Below, piece by piece: positions 21,780-31,875 of a DNA stretch of 64,000 bases (position 1 is its first letter; each line of letters opens with the position of its first letter). The stretch comes from Chondrus crispus (lineage: Eukaryota; Rhodophyta; Florideophyceae; Gigartinales; Gigartinaceae): positions 49,454 through 113,453 of the forward strand of contig NW_005179291.1 of the NCBI RefSeq assembly GCF_000350225.1, read 5' to 3'. The notes beneath the pieces were generated by a model, which made no database searches, was not told the DNA's origin, and saw nothing but the letters and a program-made list of their open reading frames with translations. A program made the position numbers and the translations under genes.

Positions 21780-23235
21780 CGCATGACCTCAGAGGCTGCA
21801 GCGGCGAGGGGAAAGGGTGTGTCACTGGCGGGGGGCGAGGGGGGCCGCATGGGCACGCTGTCGCGAGGATCGCGCACGGTGGGTGAAGGCAGAGGCCGCT
21901 GACGAGGCCCGAGAGGCGGGTGCGGAGCGCGGGCGGAAGGGGCCGGACCGCGCCCGGGGGGGAAGGGGGTGGCGGCGAGCGCCGGCGCGAGGGGCAGGGG
22001 CGAGGAACGCCGAAGACCGTCGCTGCGAGGCGGGCAGGTGTCACAGCCAGCAGCGCAAGAAGACGCGCGCGGGTGAGGGGGGGCCGGGAATTGACGCCCA
22101 GGCGGTCGCGCTGCGCTCCTTCCGCGGGGTTCGCAGCGTACGAGAGGGAAGATTGACTAACTGCGATGACTGTGGGTGCGGGAGCGGCACCGCGACGGAC
22201 GAGAAGGAGGGCCTACGGGAACGGCGTGCAGAGGGGAAGGTGGCTGTGATCGGCTTGATCAAGAAGAGGCGGGCAGGCGGGGGATGGGGGAAGCGCATCA
22301 TAAGGGGAGGAGGGATCGTAGGGCGGTCAAAGGAGGCAGGAGGGGAGGGGAACCAGGAGAGCGGAGGGCGGGAGAGTCGCTGAGAGCGCACGCGACGAAG
22401 CAGGGGCAGCGGCAGCAGCAGCAAGGGTGGGGACGTCGGGAGCAGTAACTGCAAAGGTCGGAGCAGGAAGCTGAGCGGGAGGTGCACAGGCGGCGAATTG
22501 GGTGGGGCGGAAGGCGAGGTGGGGGTGCAAGCCCGGGCACGCGAGGCGACGGTTACTTGGGGGCGGCAAGAGCAGCAGCAGGGGCGGAGGCCGGCAACGG
22601 AGAGGGCAAGGCCGCCGCAGGGAGAGAGGGAGCGGGGCGAGCCGCACGAGTAGAGGGGCCGGGTGGAGTAGGGCGGGGCGGCGGGTGAGGTGTGATTGCG
22701 CGGGCGTGTGTCTAGAGCGTGAGAGCCATAGAATAACGAAAGGGTAGGGGCACAGAAGTGGGAGTGCGGGGATGGAGGAAGCGAAGCGCCTCGCGGCGTA
22801 GGCGCCAGGCAACGCGGGCGGCGGCGAAACAGTCGAGAGCAGAAGCGGGGAGAGAGAGGGGGCAGTGTGGGCGGGGGCCCACGGGTTCGCCGGTACGGAG
22901 GTTGAGGCGGACGGGAGTGCCAACCGTAGCGACCAGGGTAACGGCCTGGGCAAGGGTGGCGAGCAGGACTGAGGCGAGTGTGGCGAGAGCAGCGCGACCT
23001 GCGGCCAGAGTGAGCACGGAGGGGCGGTACGCGTGGCAGGACGAGGGGGAAAGGGGCGACGAAGACCGGAGAGAGGACGAGAGCAGTAGCGAAGAGGACG
23101 GGGGAGCAGCGGGGCGGGGAACGCGGGCAACGATGGTGGACCAGAGACGAAGGGACGGCGGAGCGGGAGGTGCGGGGCGAGGAGCGGAGAAAGAAGGCAT
23201 TTGGCTCGGCGCGCGAAGCGCGCACGGAGCCCACT
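21780..23235. other. 1.45-kb block strongly G-rich on the plus strand
   Basis: Long runs of GGGG, GGAGGG and GGCGGG on the plus strand, almost none on the other. Long frames on both strands here (397 aa on minus) are Arg/Gly- or Pro/Ser-rich and follow from the composition. G-quadruplex formation is likely from the G-run density. The right end has a hairpin (GCGCGC GAA GCGCGC flanked by GGCTC and GAGCC, 23203-23231). Confidence 0.6.
22712..23200 (-). CDS. Possible hypothetical protein, 162 aa
   Basis: Within the G-rich block this minus frame is the least repetitive: a Ser/Pro-rich leader, a hydrophobic stretch (AALATLASVLLATLAQAVTL) that could span a membrane, then a mixed-composition tail (DCFAAARVAWRLRREALRFL). 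No family recognised. Compositional bias makes chance frames likely here. Confidence 0.2.
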   Translation of the reverse strand: MPSFSAPRPAPPAPPSLRLWSTIVARVPRPAAPPSSSLLLSSSLRSSSPLSPSSCHAYRPSVLTLAAGRAALATLASVLLATLAQAVTLVATVGTPVRLNLRTGEPVGPRPHCPLSLPASALDCFAAARVAWRLRREALRFLHPRTPTSVPLPFRYSMALTL

Positions 23236-23522
23236 TGTCCTATACTATATTTTACATTAAAAATGGCTCATCAAGCTACAACAGCGGTAGGTTTGATACG
23301 ATCAGAAAAGTGTGCTGCGCGCGCGCCAAAAAATCTAAAACAAATTTCGAACCACTAAATCTACCGGGCCATTCTAAAAAATCATTTCAGATATTGAAAA
23401 TCTGACCTCGTAGTGTGTGGATTCTGTGGCAGGTGCAGCGGCAGCTCCCCAAGTTCCTCCACGAATACGCTTCTTACCACCTTCTGTCCAGGAACGCTTC
23501 CTTTTTCTTGTACCTCTTCCTT

Positions 23523-23825
23523 TCAATCTCCCCTGGTTCGTGTTTCGAACCCCGATCGCTGCCGCCTCTTCCAGTTGTACATCACGTGGCTGCGCACCCC
23601 AGCCCCTCTCCGTCTCCAGTGATGCAGCAACGGACGTAACGACCTGGAAATATCTATATCGTCTGTTTCTCTGTTGCGGTTGACTTTCCGCGCAAGCAAC
23701 CGCATCATGCGATCCAACTTTTTCATTGCCGAAACACCTTTCGAAGAAACGCACAGATGGACCTTGTTCCAAGCAGCCCTCTCGTTGCAAAAAAAGCTGG
23801 AAGAAAGCCAATCGATCCTAGCCTT
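23523..23825 (-). pseudogene. C-terminal end of the MULE transposase gene, cut off by chromovirus element 1
   Basis: In the reading direction, the frame at the other side of the retrotransposon ends ...EEEGEASR with the duplicated bases CCCGT at 39527-39531. It continues in phase here with KARIDWLSSSFFCNERAAW at 23825, after the second copy of the duplication (23826-23830). About 100 basic residues follow to a stop at 23523. No domain recognised; the assignment rests on reading-phase continuity plus the exact duplication. Confidence 0.75.
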
Positions 23826-23830
23826 ACGGG

Positions 23831-24462
23831 TGTCGCATAAACACCCCACACACGGCGGAGGGTTGTTCGCGATGTTCGGCGGAAAACCCCGGATCAGCGT
23901 ACCGAGGGTCTTGAACCAACTACCGCCACCGGAAGGGGGCCGGTAGCCGGCGGTAGAGCGTGGTCGGGGGGGACGCGCGCGTAGGAGAGCGGATCGACGC
24001 CTCGACGTCACGGAGCAGTACCGGTGGACGATCCGGTACTGACGGGCGGAGGCGGATCGCAGCTCGCCGCGGTGTCGCGCACGTCCACTACCCGCTCGGT
24101 GGTAACTACTCGCGGAACGGCGGTGTGAGTAGAGTAAGCTGGGTGGTCGACCGTCGGTGGAGGGTTACCTGTCCTCCGTCCCCTCCGCCGGCGGTCGCTC
24201 CGTATATTTATTGTACAAGTTAATCTAGAGGCTACTGTACAGTACGGTCGGTACTGTAGTCAGCTACTGTAGACAGTGCGGGCCGTCCCGCACTGTAACG
24301 CTGTCAGCCGCCGGTGCTGACAGCCCACGTGTAGTACTCGGGTGGTACACGTGTTGGTGCGCGCGCTGTAAGGGATGCGCGCGCGCCCGCTGTAAGGTCC
24401 ATAACTTACAGCGTTAGATCCAAATCTAAATCTAATAAAACGCCGTCGGTAGTTATGCTACA
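23831..24462 (-). repeat. 3' LTR of chromovirus 1 (LTR family A)
   Basis: 632 bases, bounded by TG and CA. Contains a string of stem-loops at about 24228-24412 and, past them in the reading direction, an AT-rich TATA-like AATAAATAT (about 24206-24220). Confidence 0.9.
24273..24412. repeat. Five consecutive stem-loops inside LTR A
   Basis: In order: 24273-24296 ACAGTGCGGG/CCCGCACTGT (10 bp, 4-base loop); 24300-24324 GCTGTCAGC/GCTGACAGC; 24326-24353 CACGTGTA/TACACGTG type; 24359-24383 GCGCGCGC/GCGCGCGC; 24389-24412 GCTGTAAG/CTTACAGC. The same series recurs in the other two LTR A copies (30117-30260; 39337-39476). Confidence 0.75.
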
Positions 24463-24500
24463 CGGCCCCCCCTTCAAGCGTGAACGTCCGCGTTCACGTA
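24463..24500 (-). promoter_or_regulatory. Polypurine tract and hairpin before the 3' LTR of chromovirus 1
   Basis: On the minus strand GAAGGGGGGG runs up to just before the LTR and would prime plus-strand synthesis. A hairpin precedes it: GTGAACG, loop CGGA, CGTTCAC (24480-24497). The same hairpin plus purine run occurs at 30440-30474. Confidence 0.65.
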
Positions 24501-27500
24501 TGCGCGAAACGGGGGGGTTCCTCCTCTTCATCTTCCTGGTTCGTCCAGTCTCTCTCGTCCCACGCCACTCACGCTCCGACCACCCTCAACCGGTGCGTTC
24601 CGTTCAACGGAACGCAAGGAAAGTTTCCTTTCTCATACTCCCTTGCTTCCGTTCGAAGCTAGGGCTCCGAGATGTTTTTTATTTCATTCCGTTATATCCT
24701 CCTGACCGCTTTCCACATCGGTGATCGTTCCTCTTTCGTCCCCTGAGCGTCCCTTCACTCCCTCAACGGGCGCAACCATCGGGTCCGAATAGCCCGTGTC
24801 TCCGGCTCGGACGCCGCCAATCCGCCCGCGTCCGGCAGCGAGGATCCCCCATTTCCACGCGTCGTCAGAGTCCAGGGCGTTTATCCGTTGTCTGCTACGG
24901 ATCCACCTCCTGCGTTAAACTTTCCAGGGAGGCTTTCCTGCCCACCGCCGAGGCGGGACGTCACGGAGAAGACATGCGATCGAGTTTGACTGTTTCCTTT
25001 CCTTCCCCTTCGCGACCACCCGTGCTCGTCCTGGAAGTACGCCGATTGTGCCACAAATCCAGTCTCCACCCCTTGCCGATTCGTCACTGACCCAAGGGCT
25101 TGACAGTTTCTGTACTCGTCAGCGGTTCACCAGGCGCGTCGCGGTACCTTGGGCAACTACTACACAACGCGAGCGGGGCGCAGTGCGGGACGCTGTGCGC
25201 CGACGAGAGCTTCCGTCAGTGTATGAGGCGCTCCGAGGCATTCTCTGATCCGTACGCGGAGGAGACACATGACGTCCCCCTTTCGAGGGAGTAGAGAATC
25301 GGTCGCCCCTCGCGGGGGGGGGCGTAACGTCGCTTCTTCCTCGGTAGTCACCCACTTGGGGTCCAGTTGCCGTGCCTCAAGTGCCGTCCTTGCCAACGAT
25401 GACGGCCGTACGGATTCCTCTTCTGTCCCTGATAGGCGCATCCGCTCCGGGGCCCGCTCTCTTGCCCGCGCTGCGCCTTCAGCGTCGCGACCATCCTTGT
25501 CAACGTTCGCCGCGGCATCGTCCTTGTATACCGGATCATCGTCCCACGTCCCTCGGTAGTACTGCCCCGCCGCTCGCATACGGCGCGAGGTCCACGATTC
25601 TCGGACCGCGGCGGTGGACACTACGCCCGGCCTGAGACCAGCTCTCTCCCCGGCGTTGCTCCTCCGTGAAGACGCTGTGCAACGCTCGTCGTCCCGGGAG
25701 CCCTCGGCCACTGCGCGCAGTGGCGCTGCACACGATTCCCCTGAAATAATTTGCGTACGGACGCTCCTGTTCTTTTCCAGTCCAGCCGTGTCCGTCCGTC
25801 CCTTTGCGAGCAGCGTCTACGACGCGGCGGCGCTCATCCTTCATCAAATTGCCAAAAATAATGCCCAGAAATGTTTCCAGCGAAAATCTTTTTTTGTCAA
25901 AAAATCAACAGCAAGGCCCGTGACTCCGCTCCCCAGAAACCGTTACCGTGGTGATGCAAGAGTGTGAAGGCTGGTGGTCTCGGTCAGTACGTTGACCGTG
26001 AGGGAGGAGACGTCGCTCCGCGCGCATCATACTCTACGAGTGCATCTTCGACGAGTTCGTCCTTCACTTCCGCCCAGCTCCCCTGCGAGACGCCCCTTCG
26101 TCAGCCATCCAAGTGCTTGTCAGGGTGTGCGGCCGTACCGAGCTGATGAGCGCGGTCGTCGGCGAGGGAAGCCGGAACCCTCGCGCATCTCCCCAGGTGC
26201 TCTCCTCTCCGTGTTCCTCCGCCTTCGTGCTCCCCCACATTACACCTCTTTCTTATCGCAGCTGGGGAGCTCTTCCGACCGCCATTCCGCGAGCCGTTCG
26301 GGGGCGAAGCCCTCACCGCACCTTCTGCATGTTCGGGACCGCAGTATGCAGGCACTTTGAGGGACGGCCGACGGTCTGCTGACGTTCAGTGCGAGGACCG
26401 TGCCGGTCCGTGGCGAGGGAGGGTGCTGCAGGTCTTCTCGTGGTCATAATTCGTCGCGTTCTGAACCCCCTGACGGGGGAGTGATGTCCCCTACACCCGC
26501 GTCACGAGCGTGCTCGTATATAGGTACCTTTTTCCGGTCTGCATCGATGGCTTTGATACCCCAATCGCGCCTCCCGGGAGGGGTTCTTTCCTTGATGCCA
26601 TCGACCGAGACGGTATCGAGACCGTAAAACGAGATTCACCAAGAGAATGGCTCGTGTTGGGTTACGGCCGGAACAGTCCGATAGATCTCATCCATTCCGC
26701 CACTTTTGTGCGTGGTCCGCCATTCACGGGCTACAGTGTCCGTCCGGCCAATGTTTCATGACTCGTTCTCCTCTGCGCGAGCACGTTCGCGCGTCCACTT
26801 TTAAGACGCCCCCCGCAGTGGGGTGTCCCCCGATCTCCACTGCTTCCCTCATAACTCTGGGTCCCTTCTGACTCGCCTTGCGAAGATCGGGCCCCAGGTC
26901 GGCTCGTCGCGCCGTTCTCCCGCTCCACCGCGATTCCTTCGGCGTTATCGGACCTCCTTCTGGGGGCCGTAAATTGTCACATGAGACGGCACCCCCCGTG
27001 GGGATAGGGGTAAAACCCTGCCAATACGTCTGCCTTTGTCCTCGTGCGCAGGGGGCCGGTGCGTAGAGACCCGCTCTTACCACTTCGCCGTCGTACAGTG
27101 GTGGCCGTTCCCGTCGCCCGTGCGCGCACGCGGGCGGCCGTGGTGAACCGCTACTCCGAGGTTCCATGGTCTCCACCTTCGACTCGCCGCCGGCGGGTCG
27201 TTCATGATCCTAATTAGCTCGTGTTGTAGAGGGGAGGCGCTCTCCGCCCCGCCGCACTAAGCTCCTCTCTCTCACCTCTCACTGGTCTGCCTCGGTCGCC
27301 GCTGTCGAGGGGGAGAGAAGGAGGACGAAGCTGCGTCGGGTGAGCGCACCGGGCCGACTGAGTCGAAGGTGAGGCCTGTGGGGGGATTAACCAGCTCCCA
27401 TAGGGTGAATCTTTATTACCACCTTGAGGAGGCTCACACCGACAATTCTCGGGGTGCTCGTATTAACGAGCTCCCATTGGCCGCGCCTACTCCACTTTCG

Positions 27501-29666
27501 ATCGGCGGGTCTGTTCTCAGTGTTTCGTGAGGGTCCTGTGGCAGGGGACGGACAGGCGCGCTACGATTTCGGCGTCGTCCCTCTTTGACATCTCATTTGA
27601 CTCGCCCCCCCTTTTCCTCTCAAGCGGCGGGACGAGTAGGCGGTACGTTTGAATTCCGCTCCCCCGTGGCCGCGAGAAGAAGTCTGCTCGCTTTTCTCAC
27701 CTACGGTCTTCGCGCTTCTACACCACCCCTGCCCCTCCGCGGTGTCGTTGGAAAACTGCATTCTTCCCCGCGCACGGGGAGGGGGAGGAGAAGCCAGCCA
27801 TCCGCGCTCTGGCAGCGCGGTGGTAGTTTCTTGCTGACGGTGAGGACCGAGGCTCCTTCGTTCGGGAGTACGTACGGCTTCCTCGCGCGTCGCCACGTCG
27901 TCCGACTTCTCGTACGGCGTAAAGAAGACGCCGCCTGTAGTAGATACACATCAGCTCACCGACATGAACTCGCCGACGGAGTCGCGGTTCTGGTGGGGCG
28001 TCTCGACGGTGACCTCACTAACGACGAGGTGTCCGCAACCAGTCCCACAGTGAGGTTTCGCGCAAGCGCCATTACGCAAGCTCTCGTACACGGCGTTAGC
28101 GGTCTCTCGCTCGACGTCGCCGTTCGTTTCGTTCCGACGCAGGCGTTTGAGCTCTGTGGCCCCTGCCAACGATCCGTCCGCTGCCACCAACTGGCACAAC
28201 TGCAACGTTCACGTGTGCGCTTCAGGTGGACGCTGAACTGCACCAATGACGCTCTGGGGACCGAACGGCGGAACGAGAATTTCGGAGCCCTCCGCCGCGA
28301 GCTGCCGCGCGCTGGTCTTGGCCTCCTCCAATTTGTCGCTTTGGAAGGGGGTTCTCCGTGACGATGTCTTACACGCACGAAGCGAGGACGTAGGGGAGCA
28401 CCGGATGTAGCAGTAGATCGGGATGGCCGCAGTGGCGGATGAGGCTGTAGAAGGCCTTCTCCAGACGAGGGGGCGGCGGAAGGGCGCGCGCAGTCAACTG
28501 GCGGCATTGCACGGACTTGCCGTCACCCGGGCACGTGAACGTGCGCATTAATTGGGTCTCGACGAGTGCCAGCGGGTTAGGGCGGCAGAGAGCTGCTCTG
28601 TTTTTGTCTCATCGTGCGGCGACGCGAAAGAAGGTAGCGGCAGCGGCGTAACGACGGGCAGCGGCGACGATGCGCTCGATCAAGGAGGCGAAGCGTGCCG
28701 TTAGTTGTAGATGATGCCTGGGCGCAGCCCGATGCGCACGGGCGTCCCGGTGTCTGGCGGTGCCGTGCGCCGCCGCTGTTACCAGCGGGGTGACGAGGGC
28801 GCGCCGGTACCAAATGATGCCAGGACTTCGCTCGGCCCGCTCTTCGATCCTGTATGGGAGCGCGTGTCGGCCGCTTGCTGATTGCTCATGGCCCACGCGT
28901 GTGGAACGCACACGTAATGGACGTGCTTTCCGCCGTCCGGTGTCATTCTCCACAGTTGATTTTCCCATATTTTCGGGGACGGTGGCGGATTGGTGGCGAT
29001 ACCGGCCTCTGAAGCACGAGCAGACAGTTCCTTTTCGCTTGCGCATCGGATCTCGGATCCCGTTTGTACTTGTCACTGCCCATGCGTGTGCACTTAACGA
29101 GCGCATGCGGTCGCTGCCCGCCTGGTCCCTCTCCTCAGGGGTCGTCCCCTCCTCTCGGGCAGTTCGGACTGCCCGAGGCTTATTCCTTGCGTTCGGGAAG
29201 CATCTTCGTCTCGCTGATTACCTCAGGGGTCGTCCCCTCTCGGACAATACGGACTGTCCGAGGTCTGCGAGTAGCTCGTTCCGGTGGCGTCCATCATTTA
29301 GGCATGATTTTAACGAGTGCGCTTCCGTTACATCTCGTCTCGTCGGTTATCAAGCCGGTCGTTCCGCCCTTCGAGCAGTACGGACTGCCTGGGGCTAATG
29401 CGTTACGCGTTTGAGAAGCGTCCATCCCTTCGGCTTGATGTTCTTCCCTGTTCGCAATCGGTGCGCTGTACTCTGTTTGCACACGACGGAACTGCCAAGG
29501 CTTCGCGAGTATAGCGCACCGGCGCGTGTCGTCGTGTTCGTTGGGAGGTCGTGTCCTCCCTTTTTTCACTTCACGTCTCAGGGCTACTGTTCGTGACACA
29601 GTACGCCCTGTCTCACGATCCGCCTCTCCTCGGTGATGGCGTTTCGTGTCGCGTAGACTAGCGTTG
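24501..29666 (-). other. 3' module of chromovirus 1 with broken same-strand coding frames
   Basis: About 5.4 kb between integrase and 3' LTR, once the nested solo LTR is discounted. Open minus-strand stretches with protein-like composition follow each other in changing frames: 28779-29072 (KIWENQLWRMTPDGGKHVHY), 28369-28608 (RLEKAFYSLIRHCGHPDLLL), 28212-28400 (SDKLEEAKTSARQLAAEGSE) and 27951-28208 (NETNGDVERETANAVYESLR), the last two in one frame split by a TGA. A weaker stretch lies at 25160-25711. No family recognised. Typical gypsy elements have little here, so this may be a decayed accessory gene. Confidence 0.6.
29120..29400. repeat. Three diverged tandem copies with hairpins in the 3' module of chromovirus 1
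   Basis: CTCAGGGGTCGTCCCCTC followed by a hairpin occurs at 29134-29177 and 29222-29262; a weaker third is near 29360-29390. Hairpin 1 is CTCGGGCAGT/ACTGCCCGAG (29154-29177); hairpin 2 is CTCGGACA/TGTCCGAG (29239-29262). The G-C pair of hairpin 1 is an A-T pair in hairpin 2. Confidence 0.7.
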
Positions 29667-29671
29667 TCCGC

Positions 29672-30309
29672 TGTCGCATAAACACCCCACACACGGCGGA
29701 GGGGTGTTCGCGATGTTCGGCGGAAGACCCCGGATCGGCGTACCGAGGGTCTTGAACCAACCAACGCCACCGGAAGCGGGCCGGTAGCGGGTGGTACAGC
29801 GTGGTCGGCGGGGACGCGCGCGTAGGCGAGTGGATCGACGCCTCGACGCCCCGGAGCAGTACCGGTTGACGATCCGGTACTGACGGGCGGAGGCGGATCG
29901 CAGCTCGCCGCGGTGTCGCGCGCGCCCTCTACCCGCTCGGTGGTAACTACTCGCGGAACGGCGGTGTGAGTGGATTAAGCTGGGTGGTCGACCGTCGGTG
30001 GAGGGTTGCCTGTCCTCCGTCCCCTCCCCCGGCGGTCGCTCCCTATATTTATTGTACAAGTTAAATAACCGTCTACAGTACAGTACGGACTGTACTGTAG
30101 TCGGCTTACTGTAGACAGTGCGGGCCGGCCCGCACTGTAACGCTATCAGCCGTCGGGGCTGACAGCACACGTGTGCTACACGTGGGGTACACGTGTGGGT
30201 GCTCGCGCGCTGTAAGTTCCGCGCGCGCACGCTGTAAGGTCCGTACCTTACAGCGTTAGATCTAATTCTAAATCTAATATGTAGTACAGTAGTCGGCGGT
30301 TATGCTACA
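29672..30309 (-). repeat. Solo LTR of family A nested in chromovirus 1
   Basis: 638 bases, TGTCGCATAA to TTATGCTACA, with its own duplication TCCGC at 29667-29671 and 30310-30314. It is less like the two outer LTRs than they are like each other. An intact element inserted here and was reduced to one LTR by recombination. Confidence 0.9.
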
Positions 30310-30439
30310 TCCGCGCGTCGACTAGACATCCCATGCTTCCCGGAAGTTGGTCGGCCAACCTCGTTGGGTCCTTGCGTAGACCCCCGCCCTTTCGGACCGC
30401 GAAGGGGGGTTAATCTATCCTGTCGACGGATCGGTTGAG

Positions 30440-30474
30440 GGACCCCCTCCTTAAGAGTGAACGTCCGCGTTCAC
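30440..30474 (-). promoter_or_regulatory. Second polypurine-tract-like segment of chromovirus 1, after the chromodomain
   Basis: On the minus strand the hairpin GTGAACG-CGGA-CGTTCAC is followed by TCTTAAGGAGGGGGTC. It matches the hairpin and polypurine tract beside the 3' LTR in order and spacing. It is either an internal second-strand primer or the former 3' end of the element. Confidence 0.55.
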
Positions 30475-30499
30475 TTCGGAGTTGAGGTCCCTCCCCGTG

Positions 30500-31830
30500 C
30501 GTCTTCGAAGACGCAGCGCATATCGAGACACCAATTCTTCGGGAATGTGGGTGCGCGCTGTCCAAGTAGGTTGGTCGTAGTCCGCCCACTTGATGAGGAA
30601 CTCCGTTGTTCCGTCTTCCATCTCTCGATGCTTGAGTAACTTCTCAACGGCCTACTGTGTTCCTTCCCGGACCTTGTCGGCAAGGTCACGCGGGGTCGTC
30701 GTGCTCACCCGTGGCGCGTCCATCGGCGGGGGCGCGTACACACAACGGTCTGCGGACACCAGCTCGGTGACACCATCACGATCGATTGTGATGGTACGAC
30801 GATCGTTGGCGAGGACGCGGTACGGCCCCACGGCGGGAGAGGCGAGCTTGTTCGACGTCTTGACCCCATCGGTGGGGTTCAGGTAGACGAAGTTACCTGG
30901 CTCGAGACGTGTGATGATCGTTCGAACGCGCTTATCGAAGTCGCGTTTGTAACGTGCTTGCGTGCGTCGCAAGCTCCCGTAGGCCTTCTGGATTGTCGCG
31001 TCCAGGGTCTTCAGGAACTCTGCACGTTCCGTTCCCCTATCGGCAGGGGGCGCGTCCCCGCAGGTTCGTTGAAGAGAAAACTCCGGCGGGGGCCTGCTGA
31101 GCACGAGCTCATACGGAGTCGTTCGTGTGGTTCGGTGTACGTGGGAATTATATGCGTACGTTAACGGTCCCACGAACACGTCCCAATCGTCTTGATGCTC
31201 GTTCACGTAGTTGCGGAGCATCAACGCTATCGTTCGGTTATAGCGTTCCACCTGGCCGTTCGTCTGAGGGTGGTACGCCGACGTATAAAGGTTCGTAATT
31301 CCAAGCACTCGGCATGTGCTCTGGAAGAACTTTGCGTTGAACTGCGGTCCGTTATCCGACAGTAGCGAGCGTGGGACGCTGTACTTAAAGACCCACGCTT
31401 CGCAAAAAGGCACTGCGACGGTGTAGGCGGTTACCGTTCGCAGTGCGACGACCTGCGTTAACTTTGTAAAGCGGTCGGTGATTACCAGGAGGAATCGTTT
31501 CCCTGCCTTGGTCTTTGGGAGCGGCCCCAGTATATCGATCGCGAGGCTCTCCAACGGCCGCGTCACCGGAAACAACCTCAATCGGTTTAGGTGTTTCCGA
31601 AGCTTGACGCAGTTCATCGCACAGGTTCGACAACCTCGTACGGTCGACGCGACGTCCGCGGCCAAGTGTGGCCAGTAGTACTCGCGACGGAGCGCGTAGT
31701 ACATGCGGTTCTGCCCCGGATGCCCGGTGATGGCCGGGTTATAGCAGAGCCGCAGCAACCGGGCGCGTAGAGTCCGAGGGACCACCACCTGTACGATATC
31801 AGGGTCGAAGGGGTGTCTCCGTTTGAGCAC
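30500..31830 (-). pseudogene. Integrase and chromodomain of chromovirus 1, one in-frame stop
   Basis: Integrase joins the cDNA to host DNA. From 31830: a HHCC zinc site (TGHPGQNRMYY ... CRTCAMNC), Asp99 (AIDILGPL), Asp159 (LSDNGPQF) and Glu195 (GQVERYNRT) with the DD35E spacing, then a GPY-like C-terminal domain (VGPYRVL). A TAG at 30652 is followed in the same frame by a chromodomain, VEKLLKHREMEDGTTEFLIK then WADYDQPTWTARTHIPEELV, ending near 30500. Chromodomains of this type read histone methylation and steer integration (family knowledge). Upstream it is in frame with RT-RNase H past a TGA at 31876. Confidence 0.88.
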
Positions 31831-31875
31831 CCCTTGGTGGTCCTCGAAGAACGCAGAGTCCCGGGACTCTGACTG

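Noticed and set aside
22041-23234. Minus-strand frame of 397 codons.
   Set aside because: Pro/Ser/Arg low-complexity product of the G-rich block; no motif.
27585-28361. Plus-strand frame of 258 codons.
   Set aside because: Antisense to a run of more protein-like minus frames in the 3' module of chromovirus 1; GC-rich shadow.
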